Shown here in pieces: positions 8,766 to 19,342 of a stretch of 50,123 nt of DNA. The translations under genes and the position numbers were made by a program. The stretch is taken from contig NZ_AODH01000056.1 in assembly GCF_000525915.1 (NCBI RefSeq), forward strand, positions 1 through 50,123, written 5' to 3'. Numbering within the stretch: the first letter of the stretch is position 1; each line of letters begins with the position of its first letter. The DNA is from Brochothrix campestris FSL F6-1037 (GTDB lineage: Bacteria; Bacillota; Bacilli; Lactobacillales; Listeriaceae). The notes under the pieces are model-generated. The model was not told where the DNA came from and made no database searches. It saw only the letters and a program-made list of their open reading frames with translations.

Positions 8766-9311
8766 ATGGGAAGAATTACGTGGGAACAATATTTCATGGC
8801 ACAAAGTCATTTGTTGGCTTCACGCAGTACATGTGACCGGCTAATGGTTGGGGCTACAATTGTGCGTGATAATCGTATTATCGCAGGCGGGTATAACGGC
8901 TCTGTCGCTGGGGAAACACATTGTATCGATGAGCAATGTTTAATGGATCATGGGCATTGTATTCGAACGGTTCATGCTGAAATGAATGCCATTTTACAGT
9001 GTGCTAAGTTTGGTGCCTCAACTGAAGAGGCGGAATTATACGTGACACACTATCCATGCGTTAATTGCAGTAAGGCAATTATTCAAGCGGGTATAAAAAA
9101 GGTATCCTATGCTAAAAACTATCATAATCATCCGTATGCCGAGCAATTATTTGAACAGGCTGGCGTGGCGTTGCACTATGTGCCACTAGAAGAGATAAAT
9201 AATATTAAAACAGCAGAACCACTTAAAAAGGAAATTGTAGCGGCCTTAAAACAACTGCCTGACTCGATTGAACACGACGCCTTAATTAGGGCAGTTAAGA
9301 CCCAACTATAA
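8766..9311 (+). CDS. comEB: Deoxycytidylate (dCMP) deaminase ComEB
   Basis: Converts dCMP to dUMP. The 181-residue protein has the zinc site HAEMNA (His70, catalytic Glu72) and PCVNC (Cys98, Cys101), plus an additional cysteine/histidine-rich segment (residues 53-65) typical of dCMP deaminases. Start ATG after AAAGGAG. In Bacillota this gene sits between comEA and comEC though it is not needed for DNA uptake. Own promoter seen upstream. Confidence 0.95.
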   Translation: MGRITWEQYFMAQSHLLASRSTCDRLMVGATIVRDNRIIAGGYNGSVAGETHCIDEQCLMDHGHCIRTVHAEMNAILQCAKFGASTEEAELYVTHYPCVNCSKAIIQAGIKKVSYAKNYHNHPYAEQLFEQAGVALHYVPLEEINNIKTAEPLKKEIVAALKQLPDSIEHDALIRAVKTQL

Positions 9312-9327
9312 TGCGGGAGGTGAGGGA

Positions 9328-11588
9328 ATGCCACGTCATCTGTTAATTGTGAGTGTCATCGTAACATTGATGGCTTTGACACAAGAGCAGGTGGTGGTAT
9401 TGACCTGCCTTTTTTTAATGAGCAGCCTCTATGGACTCATCTACCGTCAATGGTTAGCGTTGGTCACCGTCATCATGTATGTCACGCTAATAATACCGGT
9501 GCCACAACCATCACAACCGATTTTTTCCGAACCTTTTGTACTGCAAGCCATTGCGATTGATGGCGATTATGTACAAGCCGTCGTTAAACAGGGCAACAGC
9601 CGGACTAAACTAACAGGGACGATTGACAGCTTTGCGCAAAAACAGCAGCTTGAAACATTCGCTCCCGGACAACAGCTACACATCGAGCCGAATTGAGGCC
9701 AATGCAACAGCGGCGTAACCCGCAGCAATTTTCTGAAAATGAGTATTTAAAAAGGCAACGGATTGATTATGTAGCAACCATGACGGAGATGACGGCACTC
9801 TCTACGGAAACGGTTGGCGTGATTAATCGTCTCGCGCACCTGCGACAACTGTTGATGCAACAAATTGAACAACGTGCCTCGAAACGAGTCGTGGCCTATA
9901 CGCATGCCTTGATTTTTGGTGATCGCTCAGCCATTGCGCCTGATGTCACGAAGGCCTATCGCGATTTAGGCGTAATTCATTTACTCGCGATTTCAGGACT
10001 GCATGTAACCTTAATAGGAGGGGGCTTGTTTGTCGGTTTGCTAATCATGCGTTGTTCCCGCGCAACGGCTGCCATGCTGACGATTGCGTTTTTGCTCGTA
10101 TTTGCTGTTATGGCAGGCGCCAATGCACCAGTAGTACGAGCGGTAACGATGATGGTCTTACTATTGGTCAAAGAGTTGTCGCCGCTAAGGTTTACAACCT
10201 TCACCGCCTTAATCCTCAGCTATAATTTGCAGTTGATACGCGATAGCTATCAACTTTTTCAGATTGGTTTTCAACTGTCGTATGCCGTTTGTTTAGGACT
10301 CGTACTGAGCCGTCAAATCATTGCGCGTTATCGCTATAAACCGCTTCAATTAGCAATTGTCTCTTACATGGCGACAGTGTTTACACTGCCCATTTTAAGT
10401 TATCATTTTTTTCAGTTTTCATTGGCAAGTGTCTGGGCCAATAGTTTGTTCGTGCCTTTTTATACCGCGCTATTAATTCCGGTTGTTATACTGAGCGTTA
10501 TTTTAATCCCGCTGCAGTTGATGCCCGCTTTCGCAAACAACACACTCGAATGGCTTCTCCTGAAAAGTGAAAGACTTGCCCTTTATTTTTTGGACTGGCC
10601 AGCAACTGTTTACGTCACTGGCCGCGCGCCACCAGTTAGTTATTGGCTGTTAGGCTGCTTAATTGTGTATGTGTTTGTTTGTTGGGAGAATCACCGTTTT
10701 ATCAAGCGCACTCAGGTGCTGCTATGGCTGTTTATTGCGTCACTGCCACTCCAAACACAGTGGGCCAATGGCGGGATGATTGCCCTGCTTGATGTTGGTC
10801 AAGGTGATGCCCATTTTATTCAATTACCAAACCGTCAAGGGACGATGTTGATCGATACCGGGGGTAAATACGTGTGGCAGAAGCCTGCTGCTTGGCAACA
10901 ACGGCAAAAAGCACCGTTTACAATTGGTGAAAATGTGGTGAATCCGACCTTGAAAAGTTGGGGGATTCGTCACCTTGATAAAGTGGTCATCACCCATAGT
11001 GATTATGACCACATGGGTGCCTTGTTGGAGGTCGCTGCAGAACTATCGATTGGTGAACTGATTATCGGCAAAGGAGCAGCAGCTGATCCTTTGATGGCGA
11101 GTATGTTAGCACAGTTACAAACGGTTAAGCAGCGGGAAGTGAAAGAAGGTGATACGATAATGCTCGGTGTAACTCAATTTACCGTGTTAAATCCGTTGCC
11201 TGAGGGTGGGATTGGCGAAAACGAACATTCGGTCGTCTTAAGTGCTCGATTGGATGAACAAAATTGGTTGTTTACAGGCGATATGGAAATCGCCCAAGAA
11301 AAACGGTTGATGAAACAGTATCCAACCTTGGCAATGGATTTTTTAATGGTCGGTCATCATGGTAGTAAATTTTCAACAGACGCAGACTTTGTCGCTCAAA
11401 TTGGCCCAAAGGAGGCGTGGATTTCAGTCGCGCAAAACAGCCAATACGGGCATCCTCATCCTGAAGTGTTGGCAATTTTAAATCAACAGCAGGTAAAAAT
11501 ACGCAGTACAGCGGAGAGTGGTGCAATTGTGTATCGTTTTAATGGTAAGAAACCGCGGATTGAGCTGACAATCACCCCGTCAGACTGA
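9328..11588 (+). pseudogene. comEC: ComEC DNA channel protein, frameshifted as read
   Basis: Two frames together make one ComEC: 9328-9696 holds the N-terminal membrane segments and OB-like part, and 9693-11588 continues with the RNP..F..EYLKRQ segment, the Competence domain with multiple membrane helices (ISGLHVTL, GANAPVVRA) and the metallo-beta-lactamase-like C-terminus (LDVGQGDA, HSDYDHMG, VGHHGSK). A single missing base near 9691-9694 (AATT) separates them; restoring it gives about 753 residues, the family length. ComEC moves single-stranded DNA through the membrane. The break may be a sequence error, since the downstream frame is otherwise perfect. GGGAGGTG site precedes the ATG. Confidence 0.88.
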
Positions 11589-11591
11589 TAG

Positions 11592-11620
11592 TCGATAATC
11601 ACTCGGATATCAGTTATAAT
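11592..11620 (+). promoter_or_regulatory. Promoter upstream of holA
   Basis: TCGATA (11592-11597), 17-bp spacer, TATAAT (11615-11620), just after the comEC stop. Confidence 0.6.
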
Positions 11621-11656
11621 AAAGGTAAGTAGCTGTAAGAATGTGGGGATGACAAA

Positions 11657-12662
11657 ATGATCAAAGAATGGCAAGCAATCGAACGGGGCGAATTTGCACC
11701 GATTTATTTAATTACAGGAACGGAATCATACATTATTCAAGAAACAATTAAGCGCATCGAGATGGCTGCCTTAGCCGATGATGAGGCGGAGTTTAACTAT
11801 GCGAACTTTGATTTAACGGAGGTGCCAGTTGAACAGGCGATTGCCGAAGCCGAATCAGTCCCTTTTTGGGGGGAGCGGAAGGTGGTTGTCTTGCAACGAC
11901 CGACCTTCTTGACGACTGAAAAAAGCAAACTTGAACACCAAACGGATAGTTTCGCCCATTACATCGAGCAACCTGTTCCTTTTACTGTTTTGGTGATTGT
12001 TGCTGGTGTTAATAAATTGGATGCGCGTAAAAAAATCAGTAAAGCCTTGCAAGAACAAGCAGTTGTGATTGATGCGTCTGCACCGAACGAACAAGGGATG
12101 CAACGATGGTTAACCGCACATGCCCAACAGTTAGGGATGGATTATGAGCCCGCCGCGATGGATGAATTACTCGTCTTGACGAATTTTCAATTGTCGGTGG
12201 CGCTTAAAGAACTCGAAAAAATCGCTTTGTATGTCGCTGGTGGCGTCATGACGAAGGCGATTGTCGTTGACATGGTTGTACGCTCGCTCGAACAAAACGT
12301 CTTTCAACTGACCGAAAAAGTCGTTAATAAACAAACAGGTGAGGCGTTACAAATATACCGTGACCTTATAAAACAAAAAGGAAGAGCCGATTAAAATACT
12401 AGCATTGTTAATCAGTCAGTTTCGTCTGATGAATCAAGTCAAAATTATGAAACGAAAAGGCTACAGTGATCCGGAAATGGCTCGAACCTTAAAGGTACAT
12501 CCATACCGTGCGAAGTTAGCGGCCCAATCAGTCCGTCACATCGAATTGGCACCATTACAAACAGCAATGGCCTTGTTAGCCAAAGCGGATTTTGAATTGA
12601 AAACAGGACGGGGTTTGCCCGTCCAAAAAGTGGAATGGTTTATTTTTCATTGGAATGCCTAA
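11657..12662 (+). pseudogene. holA: DNA polymerase III delta subunit, frameshifted as read
   Basis: HolA opens the sliding clamp within the clamp loader and is normally essential. The frame 11657-12394 contains the N-terminal AAA+-like fold (PIYLITGTE, VPFWGERKVV) and ends early at KQKGRAD; 12405-12662 carries the missing C-terminal collar (LISQFRLMNQVK). One extra G at 12380-12381 causes the break: without it the text reads KQKEEPIKILALLISQ, the expected join, and the protein has 334 residues, the family size. Because the gene is essential, this is strong evidence for a base error here rather than true decay. Confidence 0.9.
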
Positions 12663-12720
12663 CTAAAAGAGCGACCGCACTACTCGATATCAGTCGAGAG
12701 GTGCGGTCGCTCTTTTAGTT
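12661..12720. terminator. Shared bidirectional terminator of holA and thrB
   Basis: A perfect 20-bp inverted repeat: 12661-12680 pairs with 12701-12720 (core GAGCGACCGCAC / GTGCGGTCGCTC) with A-rich and T-rich flanks inside the stem, so it works in both directions. It touches the holA stop (12660-12662) and includes the thrB stop codon. Confidence 0.92.
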
Positions 12721-13593
12721 AGAGCTTGATGAATCGCTTTGTACGCCATGAACATCGACCTGTAAGCGTGTAAGGGTCGCGTTAGCATCATACTGTTGCA
12801 AGGTAGTCATAATCACGTGTGACTGTGATGGAGGGCTGAGAACGAGGACAGTCGGTCCAGCACCTGATAAACAGCAGCCATAAGCACCTAACGGACTGAC
12901 GAGCGTGCGGATGTTCGTTAAGTCAGGCACGAGTGCCTGGCGATAATGTTCATGCAATAAATCGGCAGCCATCATTTGGCCAACCTGTGCGAGGTTACCG
13001 CTTAATAAACTCGCGACCATCACATTGCTAATGGCGCTTGCCTTAACTGCTGTTTGATAGGACAAGGTTGTCGGTAAGACACCACGACTTAAGCTTGTTG
13101 CTAATTCTGTCGAGGGAATAAAGGCAATCAGATCACAGTCAGGAAAAGCGTGCTGTGTATAATGCGTCTGGTCACCGAGTTGCACAGCCACAACCAATCC
13201 ACCAAAGACAGCCGGAGCAACATTATCAGGATGTCCTTCAATCAGTGTTGCTAACCGCATTTTTTCGGCACGACTCCAATGGAGTTGCCCCCAACTGTCA
13301 GCCAGTTCAATCCCGGCCACAATCGCAGCCGCACTACTGCCTAAGCCACGCGTTGACGGAATGTCGCAGGTCATCACTAAATGGTGAGGCGGCATCGTTG
13401 GCGCAAACCGAAGCGCTGTCTGAATGATGAGATTAGATTCATCGGTTGGAATTGACGCGCCTAATTGATGGTCAACAGACCACCTCACTGCAGGTGTTGC
13501 ACTCAAAGTTAAATAAAGAGACAGTGCCAGACCACAGGAATCAAAGCCAGGGCCGAGATTGGCTGTCGTAGCAGGCACCTTTATCTTAATCAT
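12715..13593 (-). CDS. thrB: Homoserine kinase
   Basis: A GHMP kinase that phosphorylates homoserine. The 292-residue protein has [13 protein letters not shown] (residues 7-19), the glycine-rich ATP loop [12 protein letters not shown], and the C-terminal LSGAGPTV motif. It is the last gene of the hom-thrC-thrB operon; its ATG overlaps the thrC stop by 8 bases. The C-terminus is a short serine run (SDSSSSN). Confidence 0.95.
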   Translation of the reverse strand: MIKIKVPATTANLGPGFDSCGLALSLYLTLSATPAVRWSVDHQLGASIPTDESNLIIQTALRFAPTMPPHHLVMTCDIPSTRGLGSSAAAIVAGIELADSWGQLHWSRAEKMRLATLIEGHPDNVAPAVFGGLVVAVQLGDQTHYTQHAFPDCDLIAFIPSTELATSLSRGVLPTTLSYQTAVKASAISNVMVASLLSGNLAQVGQMMAADLLHEHYRQALVPDLTNIRTLVSPLGAYGCCLSGAGPTVLVLSPPSQSHVIMTTLQQYDANATLTRLQVDVHGVQSDSSSSN

Positions 13594-14644
13594 TTTTAGT
13601 CGCAGCAGCTAAGTAGGCTGCGATTTCATCGTACGTGTTGAGGTTATGGACCTTAGCAGGCACCTTATTAATGGCCGAGTCAGGGTCTTTCAAACCATTA
13701 CCAGTAAAGACAGCGACGACTGTTTCACCGGGTTTGATTTTGCCGGCCTTCACATGCTTAATGACACCCGCTAATGAGGCAGCTGAACCCGGTTCGATGA
13801 AGACACCGTCGCGTCGAGCCACCGCCTTGTAAGCTGCTAAAATCTCATCATCTGAGACTGCATCGATGTAACCACCAGATTCATTACGCGCTGCTTCGGC
13901 AAACGCCCAACTGGCAGGATTGCCAATTCGAATCGCTGTCGCAAATGTTTCGGGAGCAGCAATGGGTGCGCCTTGAACAATGGCAGCGGCGCCTTCAGCC
14001 TCGAAACCGTGCATCCGTGGCAGCCCGCTTTGTTGGGCAGCATCAAATTCTTTAAAACCTTTCCAATAGGCCGTAATATTACCCGCGTTGCCGACTGGGA
14101 TAGCAAGCACATCAGGTGCTTTTCCAAGTTGTTCAACCACTTCGAAGGCGGCTGTTTTTTGCCCTTCAATCCGATAAGGATTCACCGAGTTAACGAGCGT
14201 AACGGCTTCTTTTTCGGCAATATCACGTACCATTTTGAGGGCGTCGTCGAAGTTGCCGTCAATTGAAATGATATCGGCCCCATACATTACCGCCTGTGCT
14301 AATTTACCGAGCGCAACCTTGCCTTCAGGAATCACAATGTAAGCTTTTAAGCCCGCCCGTGTTGCATAGGCTGCGGCTGCGGCTGAAGTATTACCTGTTG
14401 AGGCGCAAATAACGGCTTTGGCGCCATCTTCTTTGGCCTTGGCAACAGCCATCACCATGCCGCGGTCTTTAAAGGAACCGGTTGGATTCACGCCTTCTGT
14501 TTTGGCATATAAAGTAATGCCGAGCTCGGCCGATAGATGAGGCAGGGGCACTAAGGGGGTGTTGCCTTCGTGTAGCGAAAGAGCAGGTGTGTTTTCTGTT
14601 ACGGGTAAATAAGCAGCATATTTAGCTAATAATCCTTTATACAT
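13586..14644 (-). CDS. thrC: Threonine synthase
   Basis: PLP enzyme converting O-phosphohomoserine to threonine. The 352-residue protein has the PLP lysine in [10 protein letters not shown] (Lys59), the ASTGNTSAA substrate loop and the PVGNAGNI phosphate-binding loop. It belongs to the short (about 350-residue) class common in Bacillota. It begins 3 bases after the hom stop, so expression is coupled. Confidence 0.96.
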   Translation of the reverse strand: MYKGLLAKYAAYLPVTENTPALSLHEGNTPLVPLPHLSAELGITLYAKTEGVNPTGSFKDRGMVMAVAKAKEDGAKAVICASTGNTSAAAAAYATRAGLKAYIVIPEGKVALGKLAQAVMYGADIISIDGNFDDALKMVRDIAEKEAVTLVNSVNPYRIEGQKTAAFEVVEQLGKAPDVLAIPVGNAGNITAYWKGFKEFDAAQQSGLPRMHGFEAEGAAAIVQGAPIAAPETFATAIRIGNPASWAFAEAARNESGGYIDAVSDDEILAAYKAVARRDGVFIEPGSAASLAGVIKHVKAGKIKPGETVVAVFTGNGLKDPDSAINKVPAKVHNLNTYDEIAAYLAAATKND

Positions 14645-14647
14645 AAA

Positions 14648-15928
14648 TTAATCCTCCACTCGGTAATGTGAATGAACCACAATCCCATTGTCATTTTTTA
14701 AGGCAGCAAGCGCTTCATGTAAATTGGCACGACTAGTTGTATGCGTAATCACAACGACGGTCGCTTGATCATCGTTTTCAGGCAGCTGTAAAATGCGACT
14801 GAAACCGATGTTCTGTTCTGTGAATCGTTGGGTCATCTTTAAGAACGTACCTGTTTCATCAGTCATTTTGAGACGGACGAAGTATTTGGCATAGCAGTTG
14901 GCATCAGCTAATTTGTTCGTCTCGTGCACATACGAGTTAAAGACATTGCCCGTTGTACCAAGCTTGATGTTTTTGGCGATACTAATAATATCGCTCACGA
15001 CACTGGAAGCGGTCGGTAATTCACCTGCGCCAGGTCCATAGTACATTGTTTCGCCAGCAGCTTCACCAATAACAAACACCGCATTGTTTTCGTTATGAAC
15101 ACCTGCCAATGGATGTGTCTTTGGTAAGAGCGTCGGTGTCACGCAGACATCTACTGCACCATTCGTCTCTTCTGAAATACCGAGCAATTTAATGGTATAG
15201 CCAAGTTGGTCGGCCAGCTTAATCTCGTCAACCGTTAAGTTGCGAATCCCAGTTGCAGACACATCGTCTAACGAAACATTCATCCCGAAGCTGAGGCGCG
15301 TTAAAATTACCATTTTGCGAGCGGCATCAATCCCGTCAACATCGTTGGTCGGATCGCTTTCGGCAAAACCTAAAGCTTGAGCTTGTTGCAGCGCATCGTT
15401 ATATGTAAGGCCTTCACTGGTCATTTTAGTGAGCATGAAATTAGTTGTACCGTTGACGATACCCATTACTTTTTTGAGATGGTCTGATGCTAAGCCGTTG
15501 ACAATTGTTCTTAATATCGGAATCCCGCCCGCAACACTCGCTTCGTAAAAGAGGTCACAGTTATTTTCACGCGCAATTGTAATTAAATGATCACCGTGTA
15601 AGGCGATTAAATCTTTGTTGGCAGTCACGACATGTTTACCCGCCTGTAAGGCTTTTACGACATAGTCATAGGCCGTTTCTATCGTACCCATTACTTCGAC
15701 AATAATAGCAATTGAAGGGTCACCGATGACATCGTTCGCATTGGTCGTTAAAGTGATACCTGTATTTTCGTAACGTCGTGCTTTGCTTAAATCACGCACA
15801 AGCACTTTCGTAATGGCAATATCATACCCTGTAATTTGACTGATTTTATCTTGATGTTCATTTAAGATGCGGACAACACCACTTCCGACTGTACCGAATC
15901 CAAGAACACCAACGTTTAATGATGACAT
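14648..15928 (-). CDS. hom: Homoserine dehydrogenase with ACT domain
   Basis: Reduces aspartate semialdehyde to homoserine. The 426-residue protein has the Rossmann motif GFGTVGSG (10-17), the catalytic region TANKDLIALHG and GIVNGTTNFM, and a C-terminal ACT domain (about 350-426; FLKMTQRFTEQNIGFSRI) that in this family senses threonine. First gene of the threonine operon; ATG preceded by AAGGAGG. No T-box or leader-peptide attenuator was found in the 70-base leader. Confidence 0.96.
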   Translation of the reverse strand: MSSLNVGVLGFGTVGSGVVRILNEHQDKISQITGYDIAITKVLVRDLSKARRYENTGITLTTNANDVIGDPSIAIIVEVMGTIETAYDYVVKALQAGKHVVTANKDLIALHGDHLITIARENNCDLFYEASVAGGIPILRTIVNGLASDHLKKVMGIVNGTTNFMLTKMTSEGLTYNDALQQAQALGFAESDPTNDVDGIDAARKMVILTRLSFGMNVSLDDVSATGIRNLTVDEIKLADQLGYTIKLLGISEETNGAVDVCVTPTLLPKTHPLAGVHNENNAVFVIGEAAGETMYYGPGAGELPTASSVVSDIISIAKNIKLGTTGNVFNSYVHETNKLADANCYAKYFVRLKMTDETGTFLKMTQRFTEQNIGFSRILQLPENDDQATVVVITHTTSRANLHEALAALKNDNGIVVHSHYRVED

Positions 15929-15999
15929 AAAAGACCTCCTTCTAATTTCTATTGTTATTAAGTTCAGAATAATGCGACTTTTTAGAAATTAATAAACTC

Positions 16000-16028
16000 A
16001 GTATATAAAAAATATCAAAATAAAGCAA
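16000..16028 (-). promoter_or_regulatory. Promoter of the hom-thrC-thrB operon
   Basis: Minus strand TTGCTT (16023-16028), 17-bp spacer, TATACT (16000-16005). Confidence 0.65.
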
Positions 16029-16067
16029 CCTCATGACAAAAATTCGGGGCTTCTTTAAAAATGAGCA

Positions 16068-16096
16068 CAAAAAAAGAGCCTAATGAAAGGCTCTTT
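16068..16096 (-). terminator. Terminator of rpsT
   Basis: On the minus strand AAAGAGCC (16089-16096) pairs with GGCTCTTT (16073-16080), followed by a T-run. Confidence 0.88.
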
Positions 16097-16102
16097 AAGA
16101 GA

Positions 16103-16357
16103 TTATTTAGCTAATTTTTTAGCAAGACGTGATTTACTACGGTCTGCTTTGTTTTTGTGAATCAAACCTTTTGAAACAGCACCATCAAGTTTTGAAACAG
16201 CTTGGCTATATAATTCACTTGTGTTATCAGCGTTAGCTACAACAGCAGCATCGAATTTACGAACTGCAGAACGAACAGCAGCACGTTGTGAAGATTTTAA
16301 TTCGTTACGAGTTTCTGTTTGTTTTACGCGTTTAATTGCGGATTTAATGTTAGGCAT
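16103..16357 (-). CDS. rpsT: 30S ribosomal protein S20 (bS20)
   Basis: The 84-residue basic protein starts [15 protein letters not shown] and ends in SRLAKKLAK, the standard S20 pattern of helices rich in Lys and Arg. It binds 16S rRNA. Strong CGGAGGTGA ribosome binding site. Monocistronic, with its own promoter and terminator, divergent from lepA as in many Bacillota. The 5' leader of about 75 nt contains the palindrome ATCTAATTAGAT and could take part in autoregulation; that part is only inference. Confidence 0.97.
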   Translation of the reverse strand: MPNIKSAIKRVKQTETRNELKSSQRAAVRSAVRKFDAAVVANADNTSELYSQAVSKLDGAVSKGLIHKNKADRSKSRLAKKLAK

Positions 16358-16436
16358 TTATGTCACCTCCGTTGAAATAATCATACTATGGCTCATCTAA
16401 TTAGATAGCTCTAATTCCAACCATAAGACAGACTTA

Positions 16437-16465
16437 ATTATATATGAAAACGTGTGGGAATGCAA
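16437..16465 (-). promoter_or_regulatory. Promoter of rpsT
   Basis: Minus strand TTGCAT (16460-16465), 17-bp spacer, TATAAT (16437-16442). Confidence 0.75.
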
Positions 16466-16520
16466 ACCTCAAATTTAAATTTCTTTTTACAGTCAGAATT
16501 CCCCACAATCCAACCGTAAG

Positions 16521-16549
16521 TTGCCAATTATTTCAGGCTACTATATAAT
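16521..16549 (+). promoter_or_regulatory. Promoter of lepA
   Basis: TTGCCA (16521-16526), 17-bp spacer, TATAAT (16544-16549). The leader of about 110 nt includes the small hairpin GCCTTTTTAAAGGC. Confidence 0.78.
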
Positions 16550-16665
16550 GAATAAGAGTTGCCTTTTTAAAGGCGAAACGAACAGACGAATGACTAAATT
16601 GAGCGGACAATCGTTCGCGTTAACCAATAAATTAGTGTTTGTAAAGAGTGATAGGAGTGGACAAA

Positions 16666-18498
16666 TTGGATTTAAACGAAATGAAAGCACGTCAAAAAAA
16701 TATCCGAAATTTTTCAATCATTGCCCATATTGATCATGGGAAGTCAACATTGGCTGACCGGATTCTAGAAAAAACGAACGCCTTAACCCATCGTGAAATG
16801 AAACATCAACTGCTTGATTCGATGGATTTAGAACGTGAACGTGGAATTACGATTAAATTGAATGCCGTGCAATTGAGCTACGATGCCAAAAATGGTGAAA
16901 CGTATACCTTCCATTTAATCGATACACCGGGACATGTCGATTTCACCTATGAAGTATCCCGTAGTTTAGCTGCCTGTGAAGGGGCTGTGCTTGTGGTCGA
17001 TGCCGCTCAAGGAATCGAAGCACAAACGTTAGCAAACGTTTATTTAGCATTAGATAACGACTTAGAAATTATCCCTGTGATTAATAAAATCGATCTACCA
17101 GCGGCTGAGCCTGAACGTGTTCGTGCTGAAATTGAAGATGTCATTGGTCTAGATGCAAGCGATGCTGTCTTGGCATCAGCAAAAGCAGGAATCGGGATTG
17201 AAGAAATCTTAGAACAGGTTGTTGAACTTGTGCCTGCACCAACCGGTGATCTTGAAGCGCCCTTACAAGCCCTTATTTTTGACTCTGTTTACGATGCGTA
17301 TCGTGGTGTAATTACGAGTATTCGGGTGATGAGTGGAACGGTTAGAGCTGGCGATAAAATCTTTATGATGCAAACGGGTAAGTCATTTGAGGTAACTGAA
17401 GTCGGCGTCTTTAATCCGAAAGTATCACCACAAGAAGTGTTAATGGCTGGTGACGTTGGTTACTTAACAGCTGCGATTAAACAAGTGGCTGATACGCAAG
17501 TGGGTGATACAATTACACATGCAGATAACCGTGCCGCCGAAGCGTTACAAGGGTATCGTAAAATGAATCCGATGGTGTATTGTGGTCTTTATCCAATTGA
17601 TTCATCTGACTATGTTGATTTACGCGATGCGCTAGAAAAACTTGAGTTAAATGATTCAGCCTTACAATACGAAGCCGAAACATCTCAAGCGCTCGGTTTT
17701 GGTTTCCGTTGTGGTTTCTTAGGCTTATTGCACATGGAAATCATTCAGGAACGGATTGAACGTGAATTCAACATTGATTTGATTACGACCGCTCCAAGTG
17801 TTATTTATCATGCAACCTTAACAGATGATACTGAAGTAATTATTTCAAACCCATCTGAAATGCCTGATCCTTCAACGGTAGCCTTTATTGAAGAACCATA
17901 CGTTCAAGCCTCAATTATGGTGCCGAATGAATACGTTGGATCTGTAATGGAATTAACGCAACGTAAACGTGGAAACTTCATTACAATGGATTATATGGAT
18001 GACATTCGCGTCAACGTGAAGTATGAAATTCCATTATCTGAAATCGTCTATGACTTCTTTGACCAATTGAAATCGAACACCCGTGGCTATGCGTCACTCG
18101 ATTACGAAATCATTGGTTACCGTCAATCGAAATTAGTGAAGATGGACATTTTATTAAATGCTGAACCAGTCGATGCCTTAAGTTTTATCGTTCACCGTGA
18201 TTTTGCCTATGATCGTGGTAAAGTTATCGTTGATCGTTTGCAAAAATTAATTCCACGTCAACAATTCGAAGTGCCAATTCAGGCAGCAATTGGAAATAAA
18301 GTCGTGGCGCGTTCAACGATTAAAGCGTTGCGTAAAAATGTCTTGGCTAAGTGTTATGGTGGGGATATCTCACGTAAGCGTAAATTGCTCGAGAAACAAA
18401 AGGCGGGTAAAAAACGGATGAAATCAGTGGGATCGGTCGAAGTGCCGCAAGAAGCGTTCATGGCGATTCTTAAAATTGATGAAGAACCGAAAAAATAA
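16666..18498 (+). CDS. lepA: Elongation factor 4 (LepA)
   Basis: A ribosome-associated GTPase of about 610 residues, acting in translation initiation/elongation quality. G1 is AHIDHGKST (residues 20-28), G3 DTPGHVDF, G4 NKIDLP; the C-terminal LepA-specific domain ends in [16 protein letters not shown]. The frame is open from 16648, but the site AGGAG at 16653-16657 lies inside that extension; TTG 16666 with 8-base spacing gives [18 protein letters not shown], the usual family start. Followed by an intrinsic terminator. Confidence 0.96.
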   Translation: MDLNEMKARQKNIRNFSIIAHIDHGKSTLADRILEKTNALTHREMKHQLLDSMDLERERGITIKLNAVQLSYDAKNGETYTFHLIDTPGHVDFTYEVSRSLAACEGAVLVVDAAQGIEAQTLANVYLALDNDLEIIPVINKIDLPAAEPERVRAEIEDVIGLDASDAVLASAKAGIGIEEILEQVVELVPAPTGDLEAPLQALIFDSVYDAYRGVITSIRVMSGTVRAGDKIFMMQTGKSFEVTEVGVFNPKVSPQEVLMAGDVGYLTAAIKQVADTQVGDTITHADNRAAEALQGYRKMNPMVYCGLYPIDSSDYVDLRDALEKLELNDSALQYEAETSQALGFGFRCGFLGLLHMEIIQERIEREFNIDLITTAPSVIYHATLTDDTEVIISNPSEMPDPSTVAFIEEPYVQASIMVPNEYVGSVMELTQRKRGNFITMDYMDDIRVNVKYEIPLSEIVYDFFDQLKSNTRGYASLDYEIIGYRQSKLVKMDILLNAEPVDALSFIVHRDFAYDRGKVIVDRLQKLIPRQQFEVPIQAAIGNKVVARSTIKALRKNVLAKCYGGDISRKRKLLEKQKAGKKRMKSVGSVEVPQEAFMAILKIDEEPKK

Positions 18499-18501
18499 GC
18501 A

Positions 18502-18540
18502 AAAACAGTTGTGGCTCAGGCTGCAACTGTTTTTATTTTA
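18502..18540 (+). terminator. Terminator of lepA
   Basis: AAAACAGTTG (18502-18511) pairs with CAACTGTTTT (18524-18533), then TTATTTT. Confidence 0.88.
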
Positions 18541-18625
18541 AAAAAAACTGAAAATACACACTATTACAAATGTTTTTGTTGGTATATACTAAATGTACGA
18601 CTTAGCGGGAGGGTGAGGCCTTTTA

Positions 18626-18673
18626 ATGAAATTAAACCCTTTTGAGTTGCTATTGATGACATCTGTCAACTAA
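18626..18673 (+). other. Possible 15-codon leader ORF before the glucosaminidase gene
   Basis: ATG at 18626 opens a frame reading MKLNPFELLLMTSVN and stopping at TAA 18671-18673. GGGAGGG (18608-18614) lies 11 bases upstream, and a TATACT box (18585-18590) is seen before it. It could be a leader peptide or chance. No attenuator hairpin follows it. Confidence 0.25.
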
Positions 18674-18715
18674 AATAGAACGAAATAGAAACTGGTACAA
18701 AAGGGTGATTTATCA

Positions 18716-19328
18716 ATGAAGAAACAACGGAAGCGTAGCAAAGCTAATCTCAAACGATTGTTGCTAGGACTGTTGAGTATTAGCGTTGTATTAGTGCTAT
18801 GGCAGGGCGTTAGACTGCTGCCACAACAGCAAACGATAGCGACACCGACTAATGAGGCAAACCAAAAAGCAGACTTTATTGCGACGTTAAAACCAATCGC
18901 ACAAAAAAAACTACCAACTAAGTGGTTTATTGCCGAGCGTTAGTTTAAGCCAGGCCATTTTAGAATCAGACTGGGGTCAAAGTGAGTTGGCCGTCGAAGC
19001 AAAAAATCTCTTTGGTATCAAAGGGAAATACCATAATCAATCGTTGAGTTATCCGACGCAAGAATTTCAAAATGATGAATGGGTGACGATAACCGCGGCC
19101 TTTCGTAAATATGACACGTGGGAGCAATCGATGAACGATCAGGTAGCGCTCTTTCAAACGGGTACAAGTTGGAACGCGACTTTATATCATCCCGTGCTAG
19201 CGGCTCAGACTTATCAAGAAGGGACAAAGGCGTTGCAAACAGCTGGGTATGCAACCGACCCTGATTACGCTCGTAAACTCAACGAAGTAATCGAACGCTA
19301 CGAACTAAACCAATATGATCAATTATAA
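18716..19328 (+). pseudogene. Membrane-anchored or secreted glucosaminidase (GH73), frameshifted as read
   Basis: Frame 18716-18943 carries a basic N-terminus and one hydrophobic segment (about residues 15-32), a signal peptide or anchor; frame 18930-19328 carries the GH73-type domain (AILESDWGQSELAVEAKNLFGIKG), with the catalytic Glu in ILESDWG. They are joined by removing one A from an A8 run (18903-18910), which gives KPIAQKNYQLSGLLPSVSLSQ and a 203-residue protein. The family cleaves the glycan strand of peptidoglycan between GlcNAc and MurNAc. No cell-wall binding repeats. Start ATG after AAAGGGTG. Confidence 0.82.
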
Positions 19329-19342
19329 TAAAGGGAGTGTTA

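Noticed and set aside
9680..9700. Programmed ribosomal frameshift in comEC
   Set aside because: No slippery heptamer or downstream structure is evident, and the same kind of break appears in many unrelated genes in the window.
15929..16027. T-box or threonine attenuator before hom
   Set aside because: No T-box sequence, no leader peptide with Thr codons and no terminator/antiterminator pair in the short leader.
16521..16733. 70-residue frame before lepA
   Set aside because: Begins within the lepA promoter -35 box and runs out of frame into lepA.
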